This document shows, one piece after another, positions 8,156 to 15,513 of a DNA stretch of 33,821 nt. The position numbers were made by a program, and so were the translations under genes. A model generated the notes under the pieces. It worked only from the letters and a program-made list of their open reading frames with translations, ran no database searches and was not told the DNA's origin. Every line of letters starts with the position of its first letter. Position 1 is the first letter of the stretch. The DNA comes from Acidimicrobiia bacterium (GTDB lineage: Bacteria; Actinomycetota; Acidimicrobiia; Spongiisociales; Spongiisociaceae). The stretch covers positions 1 to 33,821 of the forward strand of contig VXMM01000016.1 of assembly GCA_009841105.1 (NCBI GenBank). The letters run 5' to 3'.

Positions 8156-8935
8156 ATGGTACGGACGGCGGCCCGCCACGATCGTGATGCCGGAGGGGAC
8201 CCCGCCCTCCTCGCCGCCAAGGCCTCGCTGCGGGAGATGGTGTGGGATCGCCTCGCCGGCGGCGGGGTAGCCCGGTTTCCGGGTGCTCGGAACCGGATCC
8301 CTAACTTCGTGGGAGCGGAGGCCGCCGCCGAGCGGCTGCGCAGTACGGGGGCGTGGCGGCGGGCGGGCACGCTTAAGTCCAACCCGGACTCACCCCAGTG
8401 GCCGGTTCGCCAGCGGGCACTGGAGGATCACAAACTGGTCTTCATGGCGGTACCTCGGCTGGCCGAGCCGGAGCCGTTCTTCTGTTTGGATCCCGATCGC
8501 CTGATCGATCCTCCAAGGGCGGCCTCGTCCATCAAGGGTGCCTCCCGCTCGGCTCGGACCATCCGGATCGCGGACATGGTGCCGGTTGACCTCGTGATCA
8601 CCGGTTGCGTGGCCGTCGACCCGACCGGCGCCCGGCTCGGGAAGGGAGGGGGCTTCAGCGACCTCGAGTATGCCCTGGCCTGGGAGGCGGGCCTCATCGG
8701 ACCGGACACGGCGGTGGCCACCACCGTTCACGAGATCCAGGTCCTGGAGACGGATCACATCCCGATGGCGGACCATGACCTCCGTCTCGACCTGATCGTC
8801 ACCCCAGAACGGGTAATCAACTGTGACGGGTTGCGGCCTGCGCCCGGGCTGCGATGGGAGAAGCTGACCGAGGAGAAGATCGCGGCCATCCCCTTGCTGA
8901 CGGCGCTCCGCTCGGCCGGCGCCGACCGCCCCTGA
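8156..8935 (+). CDS. MTHFSD-like 5-formyl-THF cyclo-ligase family protein
   Basis: COG0212-type protein related to 5-formyltetrahydrofolate cyclo-ligase, the ATP-dependent enzyme converting 5-formyl-THF to 5,10-methenyl-THF. The phosphate-binding glycine loop GKGGGFSDLEYAL is at residues 162-174, and LVIVTPERVI-like sequence follows near the C-terminus. At 259 aa it exceeds the ~190 aa of classical enzymes. The extra N-terminal half, with VWDRL, RIPNF (47-51) and a long linker, matches the catalytic-like domain of eukaryotic MTHFSD more closely than it matches E. coli YgfA. Activity on folate is therefore an inference. Start ATG at 8156 is chosen from the -10 spacing; the frame is open upstream. 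It diverges from modA with a 76-bp gap and is followed 17 bp later by the cyclotransferase gene. Confidence 0.82.
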   Translation: MVRTAARHDRDAGGDPALLAAKASLREMVWDRLAGGGVARFPGARNRIPNFVGAEAAAERLRSTGAWRRAGTLKSNPDSPQWPVRQRALEDHKLVFMAVPRLAEPEPFFCLDPDRLIDPPRAASSIKGASRSARTIRIADMVPVDLVITGCVAVDPTGARLGKGGGFSDLEYALAWEAGLIGPDTAVATTVHEIQVLETDHIPMADHDLRLDLIVTPERVINCDGLRPAPGLRWEKLTEEKIAAIPLLTALRSAGADRP

Positions 8936-8952
8936 GGTAGGAGCGATCCTCC

Positions 8953-9951
8953 GTGCCTCAGGGATCCGGTCCTCCCTGGCGGGCAGGGGCGGGGTCTTCC
9001 TCCACGCTCCTGGCGCTGGCTCTGCTCGGGTGCTTGCTTCTGGGGGCCTGTACGGACACCGGGCCCGGAAGCGTCTCCTCGACCTCGACGAGCAGCCCGC
9101 CGCTCGCAACGACCGTGCCGGACACGTCGGCCCTGGCAGCGGAAGCCACTGCTACTCCGCCCGCACCCGCGGCAACGGAAGCGGAGATCCCGGCCGAGCC
9201 GCCCACGAAGTCCCCCTCGATGGGCCCGGTCGAACCTCCCGCAACGATCCCGGCCGAGCCGGTATCCGTCGAGCCGGTCATCGTGAGGGCGCTTCCCCAC
9301 GACCCGGGGGCCTTCACGCAGGGCCTGGTTCTGCGGGACGGGGTCTTCTACGAGAGCACCGGGCTCTACGGCGAGTCGACGGTGCGGATCGTGGATCCCG
9401 GCACCGGCCGCGTTATCCGCTCCAGGAGCCTCGGCGAAGGGTTCTTCGGGGAGGGTCTCGAGCTGGTGGGGGACCGTCTCATCCAGCTCACCTGGAAGGA
9501 GGGGACCGCCTTCGTCTGGGATGCGGAGACGCTCGCCCCGCTGGGCACGTTCTCCTACGATGGCGAGGGGTGGGGGTTGTGCGCCCAGGGGGATCGGCTG
9601 GTCATGAGCGACGGATCGTCCCGGCTGACCTTCCGGGACCCGGCGACCTTCGAGCCCGTGGGCCGGGTAGAGGTGCTGAGGGCCGGAGAGCCCGTGGAGT
9701 GGATCAACGAGCTGGAGTGTGTGGAGGGTCTCGTCTACGCCAACGTGTGGCAGACCGAAGAGATCGTGATCATCGACCCCGGCACCGGGAGGGTCGTGGG
9801 CCAGATCGACGCATCGTCGCTACTGGATCGTCTTGGATCGACCGATGGGATCGATGTGCTCAACGGTATCGCCTACGACTCCGGAGACAGATCCTTCTAC
9901 CTCACCGGCAAGCTGTGGCCGGAGATCTTCCAGGTACGCCTCACGCCCTGA
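8953..9951 (+). CDS. Glutaminyl-peptide cyclotransferase, lipoprotein
   Basis: Plant/bacterial-type glutamine cyclotransferase forming N-terminal pyroglutamate on peptides, a five-bladed beta-propeller acting outside the membrane. It starts with GTG at 8953, with TAGGAG upstream, and has a signal peptide ending in the lipobox LLGAC (Cys33). Residues ~35-95 are a low-complexity Ser/Thr/Pro/Ala linker, then the catalytic domain shows FTQGL, STGLYGEST, WGL, INELE, VWQTEEIVIIDP and LNGIAYD with LTGKLWP at the end, all conserved in the family. Length is 332 aa. The 17-bp gap to the gene before it suggests cotranscription. Confidence 0.9.
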   Translation: MPQGSGPPWRAGAGSSSTLLALALLGCLLLGACTDTGPGSVSSTSTSSPPLATTVPDTSALAAEATATPPAPAATEAEIPAEPPTKSPSMGPVEPPATIPAEPVSVEPVIVRALPHDPGAFTQGLVLRDGVFYESTGLYGESTVRIVDPGTGRVIRSRSLGEGFFGEGLELVGDRLIQLTWKEGTAFVWDAETLAPLGTFSYDGEGWGLCAQGDRLVMSDGSSRLTFRDPATFEPVGRVEVLRAGEPVEWINELECVEGLVYANVWQTEEIVIIDPGTGRVVGQIDASSLLDRLGSTDGIDVLNGIAYDSGDRSFYLTGKLWPEIFQVRLTP

Positions 9952-10052
9952 GTGGCCAGTGTCCGGTTGCCAGTGGCCAGTTTGCGACCTAGAGGTAATC
10001 AGTTTCCTTGAGGCTGTTGGGTTGTCCGTCTCGTCCCAGGGTTACAACCAGT

Positions 10053-10092
10053 CACTGCCCACTGCCCACTGCCCACTGCCCACTGCCCACTG
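10053..10092 (+). repeat. Heptanucleotide tandem repeat (CACTGCC, 5.7 copies)
   Basis: Five perfect copies of CACTGCC plus a partial sixth (CACTG) run without interruption in the spacer between the cyclotransferase and rpsF. About 100 bp upstream, AGTGGCCAGT occurs twice (9951-9960 and 9972-9981), 21 bp apart. No coding function is apparent. The tract ends 15 bp before the proposed rpsF promoter. Confidence 0.9.
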
Positions 10093-10107
10093 AACAAGCC
10101 ACTAGAC

Positions 10108-10131
10108 TTGTCCGTGCCGCTGATGCATGAT
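10108..10131 (+). promoter_or_regulatory. Candidate rpsF promoter (TTGTCCGTG-N9-CATGAT)
   Basis: TTGTCCGTG at 10108-10116 differs by one base from the mycobacterial RecA-NDp/PafBC element TTGTCRGTG, but is spaced 9 rather than 8 nt from a CATGAT -10-like hexamer (10126-10131). The same -10 can also be paired with TAGACT at 10103-10108 (17-bp spacer) as a housekeeping promoter. The predicted transcript would have a leader of about 90 nt. Confidence 0.4.
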
Positions 10132-10162
10132 GCTCGCATGCGGTCCCCACAATCGAGGTCCT

Positions 10163-10204
10163 GCGCCCAAGATGGCGCCTTCCGGGGGGTTTGTCCGACC
10201 CGGA
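10163..10204 (+). promoter_or_regulatory. rpsF leader with two hairpins
   Basis: Stem 1 pairs GCGCC (10163-10167) with GGCGC (10174-10178); stem 2 pairs TCCGGG (10181-10186) with CCCGGA (10199-10204). The loop of stem 2 and the bases after it contain CCG triplets, a feature of the known S6:S18 autoregulatory leader, but the fit to that motif was judged by eye only. Confidence 0.35.
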
Positions 10205-10210
10205 TGTCCG

Positions 10211-10221
10211 AAGGAGGTGAT
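10211..10221 (+). promoter_or_regulatory. Full-length Shine-Dalgarno of rpsF
   Basis: AAGGAGGTGAT is complementary to 11 consecutive bases of the conserved 16S rRNA 3' end. The gap to the ATG at 10230 is long (12 nt from the AGGAGG core). It fixes the rpsF start. Confidence 0.85.
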
Positions 10222-10229
10222 GCGCCCCC

Positions 10230-10592
10230 ATGCGCACGTACGAGTTGATGACCATTCACAGGCCCGAACTGGCCGAAGCCGACGCCAGGCGTGAGTCACA
10301 GGTTCTCAAGAACTTTCTCCACGGCGCCGATGCGTCGGTCGTAGAGATCGACTTCTGGGGCAAGCGGCGGCTCGCCTACGAGATCGACAAGGTCCGAGAG
10401 GGCTACTACACGGTGATCACGTTCGAGGGGGAGACACGCCATGTGGCTGCCCTGGATCGCGCGCTTTCCCTTTCCGACGCCGTGATGCGACACAAGATCA
10501 TCCGGCCCGGTGTTCATCCCGGTCGCCTGAAGACCACAGGAGAGTCATCGGATCGGTCCGGACGCAACGGCGCGAGCGTTTCCCGCCGGTGA
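10230..10592 (+). CDS. rpsF: 30S ribosomal protein bS6
   Basis: Ribosomal protein bS6, which binds 16S rRNA together with bS18 on the small-subunit platform. The MRTYELMTIHRPEL start, the WGKRRLAYEIDKVREGYYTVITFEG core and the D-ALSLSDAVMRHKI C-terminal helix are the standard signature. At 120 aa it carries about 20 extra polar residues after the conserved fold (Ser/Arg/Gly rich, probably disordered). It heads rpsF-ssb-rpsR-rplI, with dnaB next, the usual bacterial order, and may be autoregulated through its leader. Confidence 0.98.
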   Translation: MRTYELMTIHRPELAEADARRESQVLKNFLHGADASVVEIDFWGKRRLAYEIDKVREGYYTVITFEGETRHVAALDRALSLSDAVMRHKIIRPGVHPGRLKTTGESSDRSGRNGASVSRR

Positions 10593-10597
10593 GGGAC

Positions 10598-10620
10598 GTG
10601 TCACAGGCGCCTGATGTAAT
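10598..10620 (+). promoter_or_regulatory. Candidate ssb promoter (GTGTCACAG-N8-TGTAAT)
   Basis: GTGTCACAG (10598-10606), an 8-nt spacer and TGTAAT (10615-10620) have the layout of RecA-NDp/PafBC promoters. The -10 matches TATAAT at five of six positions. It lies between rpsF and ssb, so ssb could be transcribed separately from rpsF. Related sites precede dnaB and lie at 26566. Confidence 0.4.
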
Positions 10621-10659
10621 GGGTGGGAACCGAGTGAGCTGCAGACAGATAGGAATAGC

Positions 10660-11115
10660 ATGCCCGATAACACAGTAACCATCGTAGGCAACCTGACCCA
10701 GGACCCCGAGATGAGGTTCACGCCCAACGGGGTGGCCATGGTCAGGCTCAGCATCGCTGTGAACCGCCGACGCTTCAACCGCGACTCCAACACCTGGGAG
10801 GATGGCGACACGAGCTTCTTCAACGCCACCTGCTGGCGTGATCTGGCCGAGAACGTCTCCGAGTCGTTGCGGAAGGGTACCCGGGTTATGGTCACCGGCC
10901 GGCTCGAGCAGCGCTCGTGGGAGACCCAGGATGGCGACCGGCGTTCCATAATCGAGATCCAGGTCGACGAGATCGGCCCCAGTCTCCGGTGGGCTACCGC
11001 CTCGGTGACCCGCATTCCAAGAGGAGGCAGCTGGAGCGGCGGCGGCCAGCAGGCCAACGTTCCCCCTGCCCCAGTGGCCCGGAACAACCCGCCACCCGAC
11101 GAAGCACCTTTCTAA
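10660..11115 (+). CDS. ssb: Single-stranded DNA-binding protein
   Basis: Coats single-stranded DNA during replication, repair and recombination. The N-terminal OB-fold (about residues 1-105) begins NTVTIVGNLTQDPEMRFTPNG and contains the WEDGDTSFFNATCWRDLAENV strand and the GTRVMVTGRLEQRSWE block. A short Gly/Pro-rich linker leads to an acidic tip ending DEAPF, the variant of the DDDIPF tail that recruits partner proteins. At 151 aa it is at the short end for actinobacterial SSB. Start ATG at 10660 follows AGGAA at good spacing. Confidence 0.97.
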   Translation: MPDNTVTIVGNLTQDPEMRFTPNGVAMVRLSIAVNRRRFNRDSNTWEDGDTSFFNATCWRDLAENVSESLRKGTRVMVTGRLEQRSWETQDGDRRSIIEIQVDEIGPSLRWATASVTRIPRGGSWSGGGQQANVPPAPVARNNPPPDEAPF

Positions 11116-11131
11116 CAAGGAGTCATAACGT

Positions 11132-11416
11132 ATGGCGAGACGAATCCCGAACCGACGCCGGCGGCGGCCCAGAGGTCCTAAGACGATCCGCAAGCGGGTC
11201 TGCCCCGGCTGCAGCCAGATGACGTGCGACAACACCAAGGTGCCTTACGTCGACTACAAGGACCTGGACAGCCTGGGCCGATTTATTTCCGAACGCGGCA
11301 AGATCCGTTCCCGGCGTGTGACCGGCGCCTGTGCCCAGTACCAGCGGCGGGTGGCGGTCGCTATCAAGAACGCACGCGAGATGGCGTTGTTGCCGTACAC
11401 GAAGAGCCCTCGATGA
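11132..11416 (+). CDS. rpsR: 30S ribosomal protein bS18 (zinc-binding form)
   Basis: Small-subunit protein partnering bS6. Conserved core [19 protein letters not shown] and [29 protein letters not shown]. It is the Cys-containing (C+) form: Cys24, Cys27, Cys32 and Cys67 could hold zinc. Actinobacteria often encode zinc and zinc-free paralogues; the zinc-free copy, if any, is outside this window. Start ATG at 11132 has AAGGAG upstream. The last codon and stop overlap the rplI start by 4 bp (ATGA). Confidence 0.98.
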   Translation: MARRIPNRRRRRPRGPKTIRKRVCPGCSQMTCDNTKVPYVDYKDLDSLGRFISERGKIRSRRVTGACAQYQRRVAVAIKNAREMALLPYTKSPR

Positions 11417-11865
11417 GGCTAGTGCTCAAGACCGACGTGGCCGGTCTGGGATCCAAGGGCGACATAGTGGAGGTGGCCACCGGCTACGGGCGCAACTATC
11501 TCATGCCACAGGGGCTCGCCGCCAAGGCCACCGTCGGCATGATCCGGCAGATCCAGGAGGCGGAGCGGGTCCGCAGGGAAGCTCGCCGTCGCGAGCTGGA
11601 AGCCGCGGAGGACATCCGCTCGCATCTGGCCGAGACCCGGGTCGTCATCGCCGCTCGGGTAAACGACGAGGGTCAGTTGTTCGGGTCGATCGGGATCGCC
11701 GAGATCATCGACGCGGTGAAGAGCCTGTCATCGGTGGTCCTCGAGCGCCGGATGGTCATGCTGGCGGAACCCATCAAGACCATCGGCTATCATGAGGTGA
11801 CCATCACTCTGCATCCCGAGGTGCAGTGCGTTCTGACCCTGGATGTGATCCCGGCTCATCGATGA
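11413..11865 (+). CDS. rplI: 50S ribosomal protein bL9
   Basis: Large-subunit protein with two RNA-binding domains joined by a long helix. The N-terminal domain shows [31 protein letters not shown], followed by the charged connecting helix (residues ~40-80, Glu/Arg rich) and the C-terminal domain with [14 protein letters not shown] and [17 protein letters not shown]. Length is 150 aa, typical. The ATG overlaps the rpsR stop (ATGA), so translation is probably coupled. An upstream in-frame extension is ignored because it runs inside rpsR. Confidence 0.98.
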   Translation: MRLVLKTDVAGLGSKGDIVEVATGYGRNYLMPQGLAAKATVGMIRQIQEAERVRREARRRELEAAEDIRSHLAETRVVIAARVNDEGQLFGSIGIAEIIDAVKSLSSVVLERRMVMLAEPIKTIGYHEVTITLHPEVQCVLTLDVIPAHR

Positions 11866-12212
11866 CGAGCGCACGGAGCTCTGTTGGGCGACTTGCGGGC
11901 CGGCCATAAACCTGAAGAACGCCAAAATAAGCGCCGCAGAAGCCGGGCCGGCGAGCCGTCGGGTTGCCTATGCTGGCGGCGGTTGGACTCCGGTCGGACG
12001 GCGCGACCGCCGGTGATGCCCCCAACCACTTCCCTCTTCCCCCTGTGACCTTCCCGCACGTGGCCGCGTAGCGACCGGCTCGCTGCCCCGGGCGTCGAGC
12101 CGTGGCCCGCGCCCTTGGGATGTCACACCCCCGCGCCATCCTGGTACGGACGATGTCAAACAGAGGGAGGGCGCAGTATGGGCCGGGCCATCTTCCCCGC
12201 GGGGGCAACACC
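11866..12212 (+). other. rplI-dnaB spacer
   Basis: About 350 bp without a convincing gene. It holds the candidate dnaB promoter at 12120-12142. The dnaB frame is open through part of it (from 12102), but that stretch has no DnaB-like sequence. No clear terminator after rplI was found. Confidence 0.6.
12120..12142 (+). promoter_or_regulatory. Candidate dnaB promoter (ATGTCACAC-N8-CATCCT)
   Basis: ATGTCACAC at 12120-12128, 8-nt spacer, CATCCT at 12137-12142. Bases 12121-12134 (TGTCACACCCCCGC) are identical to 26567-26580 in a gene-free region. The layout resembles RecA-NDp/PafBC promoters, with CAC in place of GTG. Predicted leader about 60 nt. Confidence 0.4.
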
Positions 12213-13592
12213 GTGACGGTGGTCGAGCGGGTCCAGGACCCGCTCGCATTCACCCAGGCCAAGGCTCCGCCCCACAGCGTCGAAGCGGAGGAGTCGGTGC
12301 TCGGCGCGGTGCTCCGGTCGCAGAAGGCGGCGGATGACGTGATCGTACGCCTCAAGGAGGCGGACTTCTACGTTCCGGCCTACCGGATGATCTTCGGCGC
12401 CATGGTTCGCCTCTACGACGACAACCAACCCATCGACACGCTGACGGTGGCCGACCGGCTGACCCGGATGGGAAATCTCGACAAGGTGGGTGGCGTCGGC
12501 AGGGTCGCCGTGCTCTGGGACAAGGTGCCCAGTGCCGCCAATGTGGGCTACTACACAGAGGTGGTCGCCGAACATGCCGTCCGGCGCCGGATGCTGGAGG
12601 CGACCCGGCGAATCGGTGACCTGGCCATGAACCTGGACATGGAGATCGAAAGGGTCCTGGACGAGGCCGAACAGACCGTGCTGGGGGTGGCGCAGAACCG
12701 GGTGGAGGATGGCCTGGAGCGGATGGGGGGCCTGCTGGAGAAGGTCCTGCACAAGCTGGAGGAGGCCGAGAAGGGCCATCAGGACGTCACAGGACTCTCC
12801 ACCGGCCTGGTGGACCTGGATCGCAAGCTGGGAGGGCTGCAGCCCGGCACCCTGGTGGTGGTGGCAGGCCGTCCTGGCATGGGCAAGAGCGCTCTGGCGA
12901 TGAACATAGCCAGCCATGTGGCCCTCAATCGCGGGCCGGTGGCGTTGTTCAGCCTCGAGATGTCGCCGATGGAGATCGCCTACCGCTGGTTGGGATCCCA
13001 CGCCCGGGTTAACTCCATGAAGCTCCGTTCCGGTTTGGATCGAAGCGAGTCGGCCCGGTTATGGCCCCGGCTGGTGGATGCCTCGGCCAGCCTGTACCCG
13101 GCGCCGCTGCACGCCGACGAGGGGTCGCGTACCGTGACCGACATCCGGGCCAAGTGTCGGCGGCTGAAGAAGCACCAGGACGGACTGGAACTGGTGGTGG
13201 TGGACTACATGCAGCTGATGCAGGCCCGTACCAGGGAGAACAGGCAGCAGGAGATCGCCGAGATCAGCCTCAACCTCAAGGGACTGGCGCGGGAGTTGGA
13301 GGTGCCTGTGATTGCTGTCTCGCAGCTCAACCGGGCACTGGAGAGCAGGAGCGACCGGCGCCCGCAGCTCGGGGACCTCCGTGAGTCGGGGGCTATCGAG
13401 CAGGACGCTGATGTGGTACTCATGATCTACCGCGACGAGTACTACAACGAGCAGTCAGACCAGAAGGGGATGGCCGACATCATCATCGCCAAGCAGCGGG
13501 CCGGTCCCACCGGGGTCGTGAAGACCACATTTGCCGCCGAGTACACGCGTTTTGACAACCTGCCCCACGGCTACACCAACCAGGGACGGTAA
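12213..13592 (+). CDS. dnaB: Replicative DNA helicase DnaB
   Basis: Hexameric 5'-3' helicase at the replication fork. The N-terminal primase-interacting domain begins PPHSVEAEESVLGAVL. The RecA-like motor has Walker A GRPGMGKS at residues 219-226, FSLEMS, a Walker B-like LVVVDYMQLM and the H4-like SQLNRALE...GDLRESGAIEQDADVV block. C-terminus contains AKQRAGPTGVV. The GTG at 12213 gives 459 aa, the normal length; an in-frame ATG at 12153 would add 20 residues lacking family similarity. No intein is present at the Walker A or other common insertion sites. It ends 7 bp from the convergent TGS GTPase gene. Confidence 0.97.
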   Translation: MTVVERVQDPLAFTQAKAPPHSVEAEESVLGAVLRSQKAADDVIVRLKEADFYVPAYRMIFGAMVRLYDDNQPIDTLTVADRLTRMGNLDKVGGVGRVAVLWDKVPSAANVGYYTEVVAEHAVRRRMLEATRRIGDLAMNLDMEIERVLDEAEQTVLGVAQNRVEDGLERMGGLLEKVLHKLEEAEKGHQDVTGLSTGLVDLDRKLGGLQPGTLVVVAGRPGMGKSALAMNIASHVALNRGPVALFSLEMSPMEIAYRWLGSHARVNSMKLRSGLDRSESARLWPRLVDASASLYPAPLHADEGSRTVTDIRAKCRRLKKHQDGLELVVVDYMQLMQARTRENRQQEIAEISLNLKGLARELEVPVIAVSQLNRALESRSDRRPQLGDLRESGAIEQDADVVLMIYRDEYYNEQSDQKGMADIIIAKQRAGPTGVVKTTFAAEYTRFDNLPHGYTNQGR

Positions 13593-13599
13593 GCGCCGC

Positions 13600-14604
13600 T
13601 CAGATGTGAATCTCGATGCGGTCTCCGTCCTCGAGAGGGAACGCCCTCCCGATGCGGCGGTCGGGCCGGCCGGGCCGGATCAGCCGGGCGAACTTGAGAT
13701 CCCGGGCGAAGTCCTTGTGGATCAGGGCAGCCACATCCAGCACCGTCTGGCCGCGGCGGATCGTGTAGGGCCGGTCGTCCTTTCGCCCGGCAGCCGAGAC
13801 CGTGTAGACCCGCACCACTCCCAGGGCATCGAATAGCCACGCGCCCAGATGGCTCACCTCGCCATCCGGCACCGAGGACCTGAGGACGGGGAGCTCGAGG
13901 CCCACCAACTCCATCAGCACCTCGACCTCCTCCTCGACCCGTTCGGTGAGGTCGGCCTTGGATGCCACCACCGCGGTAGGCAGGAGCTTGGCGAACGGAT
14001 CGTCGGTATCCGGCGGCTCACCCGTGCCCCTTGGCCACTCGCCGGTCGGGAACACCTTGCGCTCCTTCAGTAGCCCCATCAGTTCCTCCACGGCGGCCAC
14101 GCAACCCGGCTCCGACACATCGACCACCAGTAACGCCCCGTCCGCGGGTTGCAGGGAATTCCCGATCCAGGGCAGGGGGTGATCGGCGGTGATCGGCGGG
14201 AGGTCGATCAACTGGATCCCGATGTCCCGCACGGGCGCCATGCCGGGCTGGGGGTGATGGGTAGTGAACGGATAGGCGCCGACCGGGGCGCCCGATCCGG
14301 TGAGGGCGTGGTGGAGTGAGGACTTGCCACTGTTGGGAGGCCCGAGAAGGGCGATCTGGCCGGCCCCTTCCACTCGGACGGTGTAGACCGGCCCGGCCCG
14401 CGCGCCCGCCTTTTTCGGAGCGGCCAGCTCATCGGTCAACTCCTTGATCTTGGTCTTGATACCGGCTTGGAGGTGTTCGGTTCCCTTGTGCTTAGGGATG
14501 GTGCGGAGCATCTCTCGCAGCGCCGCCAGGCGATCCCGGCCCTCGCGGGCCGCCTTGTAGTCGGCTTCGGCCTTCTTGTACTCCGGGGTGACGTTGGTGG
14601 GCAT
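13600..14604 (-). CDS. DRG/Obg-like GTPase with C-terminal TGS domain
   Basis: Predicted translation-associated GTPase of the TRAFAC Obg/HflX group, closest in layout to the DRG proteins of archaea and eukaryotes. Residues 1-62 are a charged helical region including PKHKGTEHLQ, equivalent to the DRG N-terminal helix-turn-helix. G1 GPPNSGKS is at 88-95, the G2/switch I YPFTT at 111-115, and the TGS domain covers about 264-334, with IHKDFARDLKFARL and LEDGDRIEIH closely matching DRG. G3 reads DLPP (134-137) instead of DxxG, and G4 reads SKAD (215-218) instead of NKxD. Length is 334 aa. No ribosome binding site precedes the ATG at 14604; a CATGAT hexamer 9 nt upstream suggests a leaderless start. 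Confidence 0.85.
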   Translation of the reverse strand: MPTNVTPEYKKAEADYKAAREGRDRLAALREMLRTIPKHKGTEHLQAGIKTKIKELTDELAAPKKAGARAGPVYTVRVEGAGQIALLGPPNSGKSSLHHALTGSGAPVGAYPFTTHHPQPGMAPVRDIGIQLIDLPPITADHPLPWIGNSLQPADGALLVVDVSEPGCVAAVEELMGLLKERKVFPTGEWPRGTGEPPDTDDPFAKLLPTAVVASKADLTERVEEEVEVLMELVGLELPVLRSSVPDGEVSHLGAWLFDALGVVRVYTVSAAGRKDDRPYTIRRGQTVLDVAALIHKDFARDLKFARLIRPGRPDRRIGRAFPLEDGDRIEIHI

Positions 14605-14613
14605 TGGGGGCTA

Positions 14614-14619
14614 ATCATG
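14614..14619 (-). promoter_or_regulatory. Candidate -10 (CATGAT) for TGS GTPase gene
   Basis: CATGAT on the minus strand lies 9 nt before the ATG at 14604. It is the same hexamer as in the proposed rpsF promoter. No Shine-Dalgarno sequence is present. Confidence 0.3.
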
Positions 14620-14656
14620 GCGCAATGGCGGCGGGACCGCCGATCCGCCGGGGCGG

Positions 14657-14662
14657 TAATCT
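14657..14662 (+). promoter_or_regulatory. Candidate -10 (TAATCT) for MBL hydrolase gene
   Basis: TAATCT fits TAnnnT and ends 9 nt before the ATG at 14672. A weak GAGG lies between them, so a leaderless or very short-leader transcript is possible. Confidence 0.4.
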
Positions 14663-14671
14663 CGCGAGGCC

Positions 14672-15460
14672 ATGTTCGAAGAGCTCGCCGAAGGCGTCTT
14701 CCGGCGCCACTATCCCTTCCTTCGGATCAACGTCGGGGTCGTGATCGGCACCCACGGCGTCCTGGTGGTCGACACCCGCGAGAGCGAGGATGCCGCACGT
14801 GAACTGTCCGCAGAGCTTGGTTCGCTCACGGCCAAGCCGGTGAGATGGGTGATCAATACCCACTGGCACTGGGATCACGTGTTCGGCAACGCCCTCTTCC
14901 CGGATGCGGCCATCTGGGGACACCGGTCATGCCGGCGGATGCTCCTGGCGGATCCGGAGCCCCATTACGAGGATGCCCGTCGCTGGATGCCCCCGGAGCG
15001 GAGGGACGAGATCGAGCGGGTGAGGCTGGTGGCGCCGCAGCACACGTTCGAGGCGGTGACCTCCATCGACGTCGGCGGGCGCCGGGTCGAGGTCACGTAC
15101 CACGGCCGGGGCCACACCGACGCCGATGTCGTGGTCCGCTGCGGCGGCGTGACCTTCATGGGGGACTTGGTGGAAGAGGGCAAGAGCCCCGAGATGGGCG
15201 ATTCCTACCCCCTGGAGTGGCCCGCCACGCTGGCCGCGGCGCGTCCCGGAGCGGGGCCGACAGTCGTGCCCGGCCATGGTGACCTGCTTTCCCTCAGCGA
15301 CTTCGACGATCAGACGGACCGGCTCCAGAGGGTGGCCGTGTTGTTACGCCAGGTGCTCTTCGAGGGCCGTCCCGCGGAGGAAGCGGTCCGGCGAGGACCC
15401 ATCCCCGAGCTGCACATGCGGAAAGCACTGGCAAGGGCCAGAGCCAGCCATAACAACTAG
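14672..15460 (+). CDS. Metallo-beta-lactamase-fold hydrolase
   Basis: Soluble metal-dependent hydrolase of the MBL superfamily, substrate unknown. The metal motif HxHxDH is intact at His64, His66, Asp68 and His69 (NTHWHWDHVFGN). Further ligands are likely in the GHTDADVVV block, the FMGDLVEEG block and VVPGHGDL. Length 262 aa; no signal peptide. The GxxHTD... layout is that of the general SoxH/glyoxalase-II-like group rather than a true beta-lactamase. It is divergent from the TGS GTPase (67-bp gap) and convergent with the LiaF-like gene. Function cannot be narrowed further from sequence. Confidence 0.88.
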   Translation: MFEELAEGVFRRHYPFLRINVGVVIGTHGVLVVDTRESEDAARELSAELGSLTAKPVRWVINTHWHWDHVFGNALFPDAAIWGHRSCRRMLLADPEPHYEDARRWMPPERRDEIERVRLVAPQHTFEAVTSIDVGGRRVEVTYHGRGHTDADVVVRCGGVTFMGDLVEEGKSPEMGDSYPLEWPATLAAARPGAGPTVVPGHGDLLSLSDFDDQTDRLQRVAVLLRQVLFEGRPAEEAVRRGPIPELHMRKALARARASHNN

Positions 15461-15480
15461 CAGCTAACTAGGATGTGTTC

Positions 15481-15504
15481 ACGCTATGAGCGTTCGTTTG
15501 TTAT
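15481..15504 (+). terminator. Weak terminator after MBL gene
   Basis: ACGCT (15481-15485) pairs with AGCGT (15489-15493) over a 3-nt loop and is followed by TCGTTTGTTAT. The stem is short. Position between two convergent genes favours a termination role. Confidence 0.35.
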
Positions 15505-15513
15505 CACGATCAA

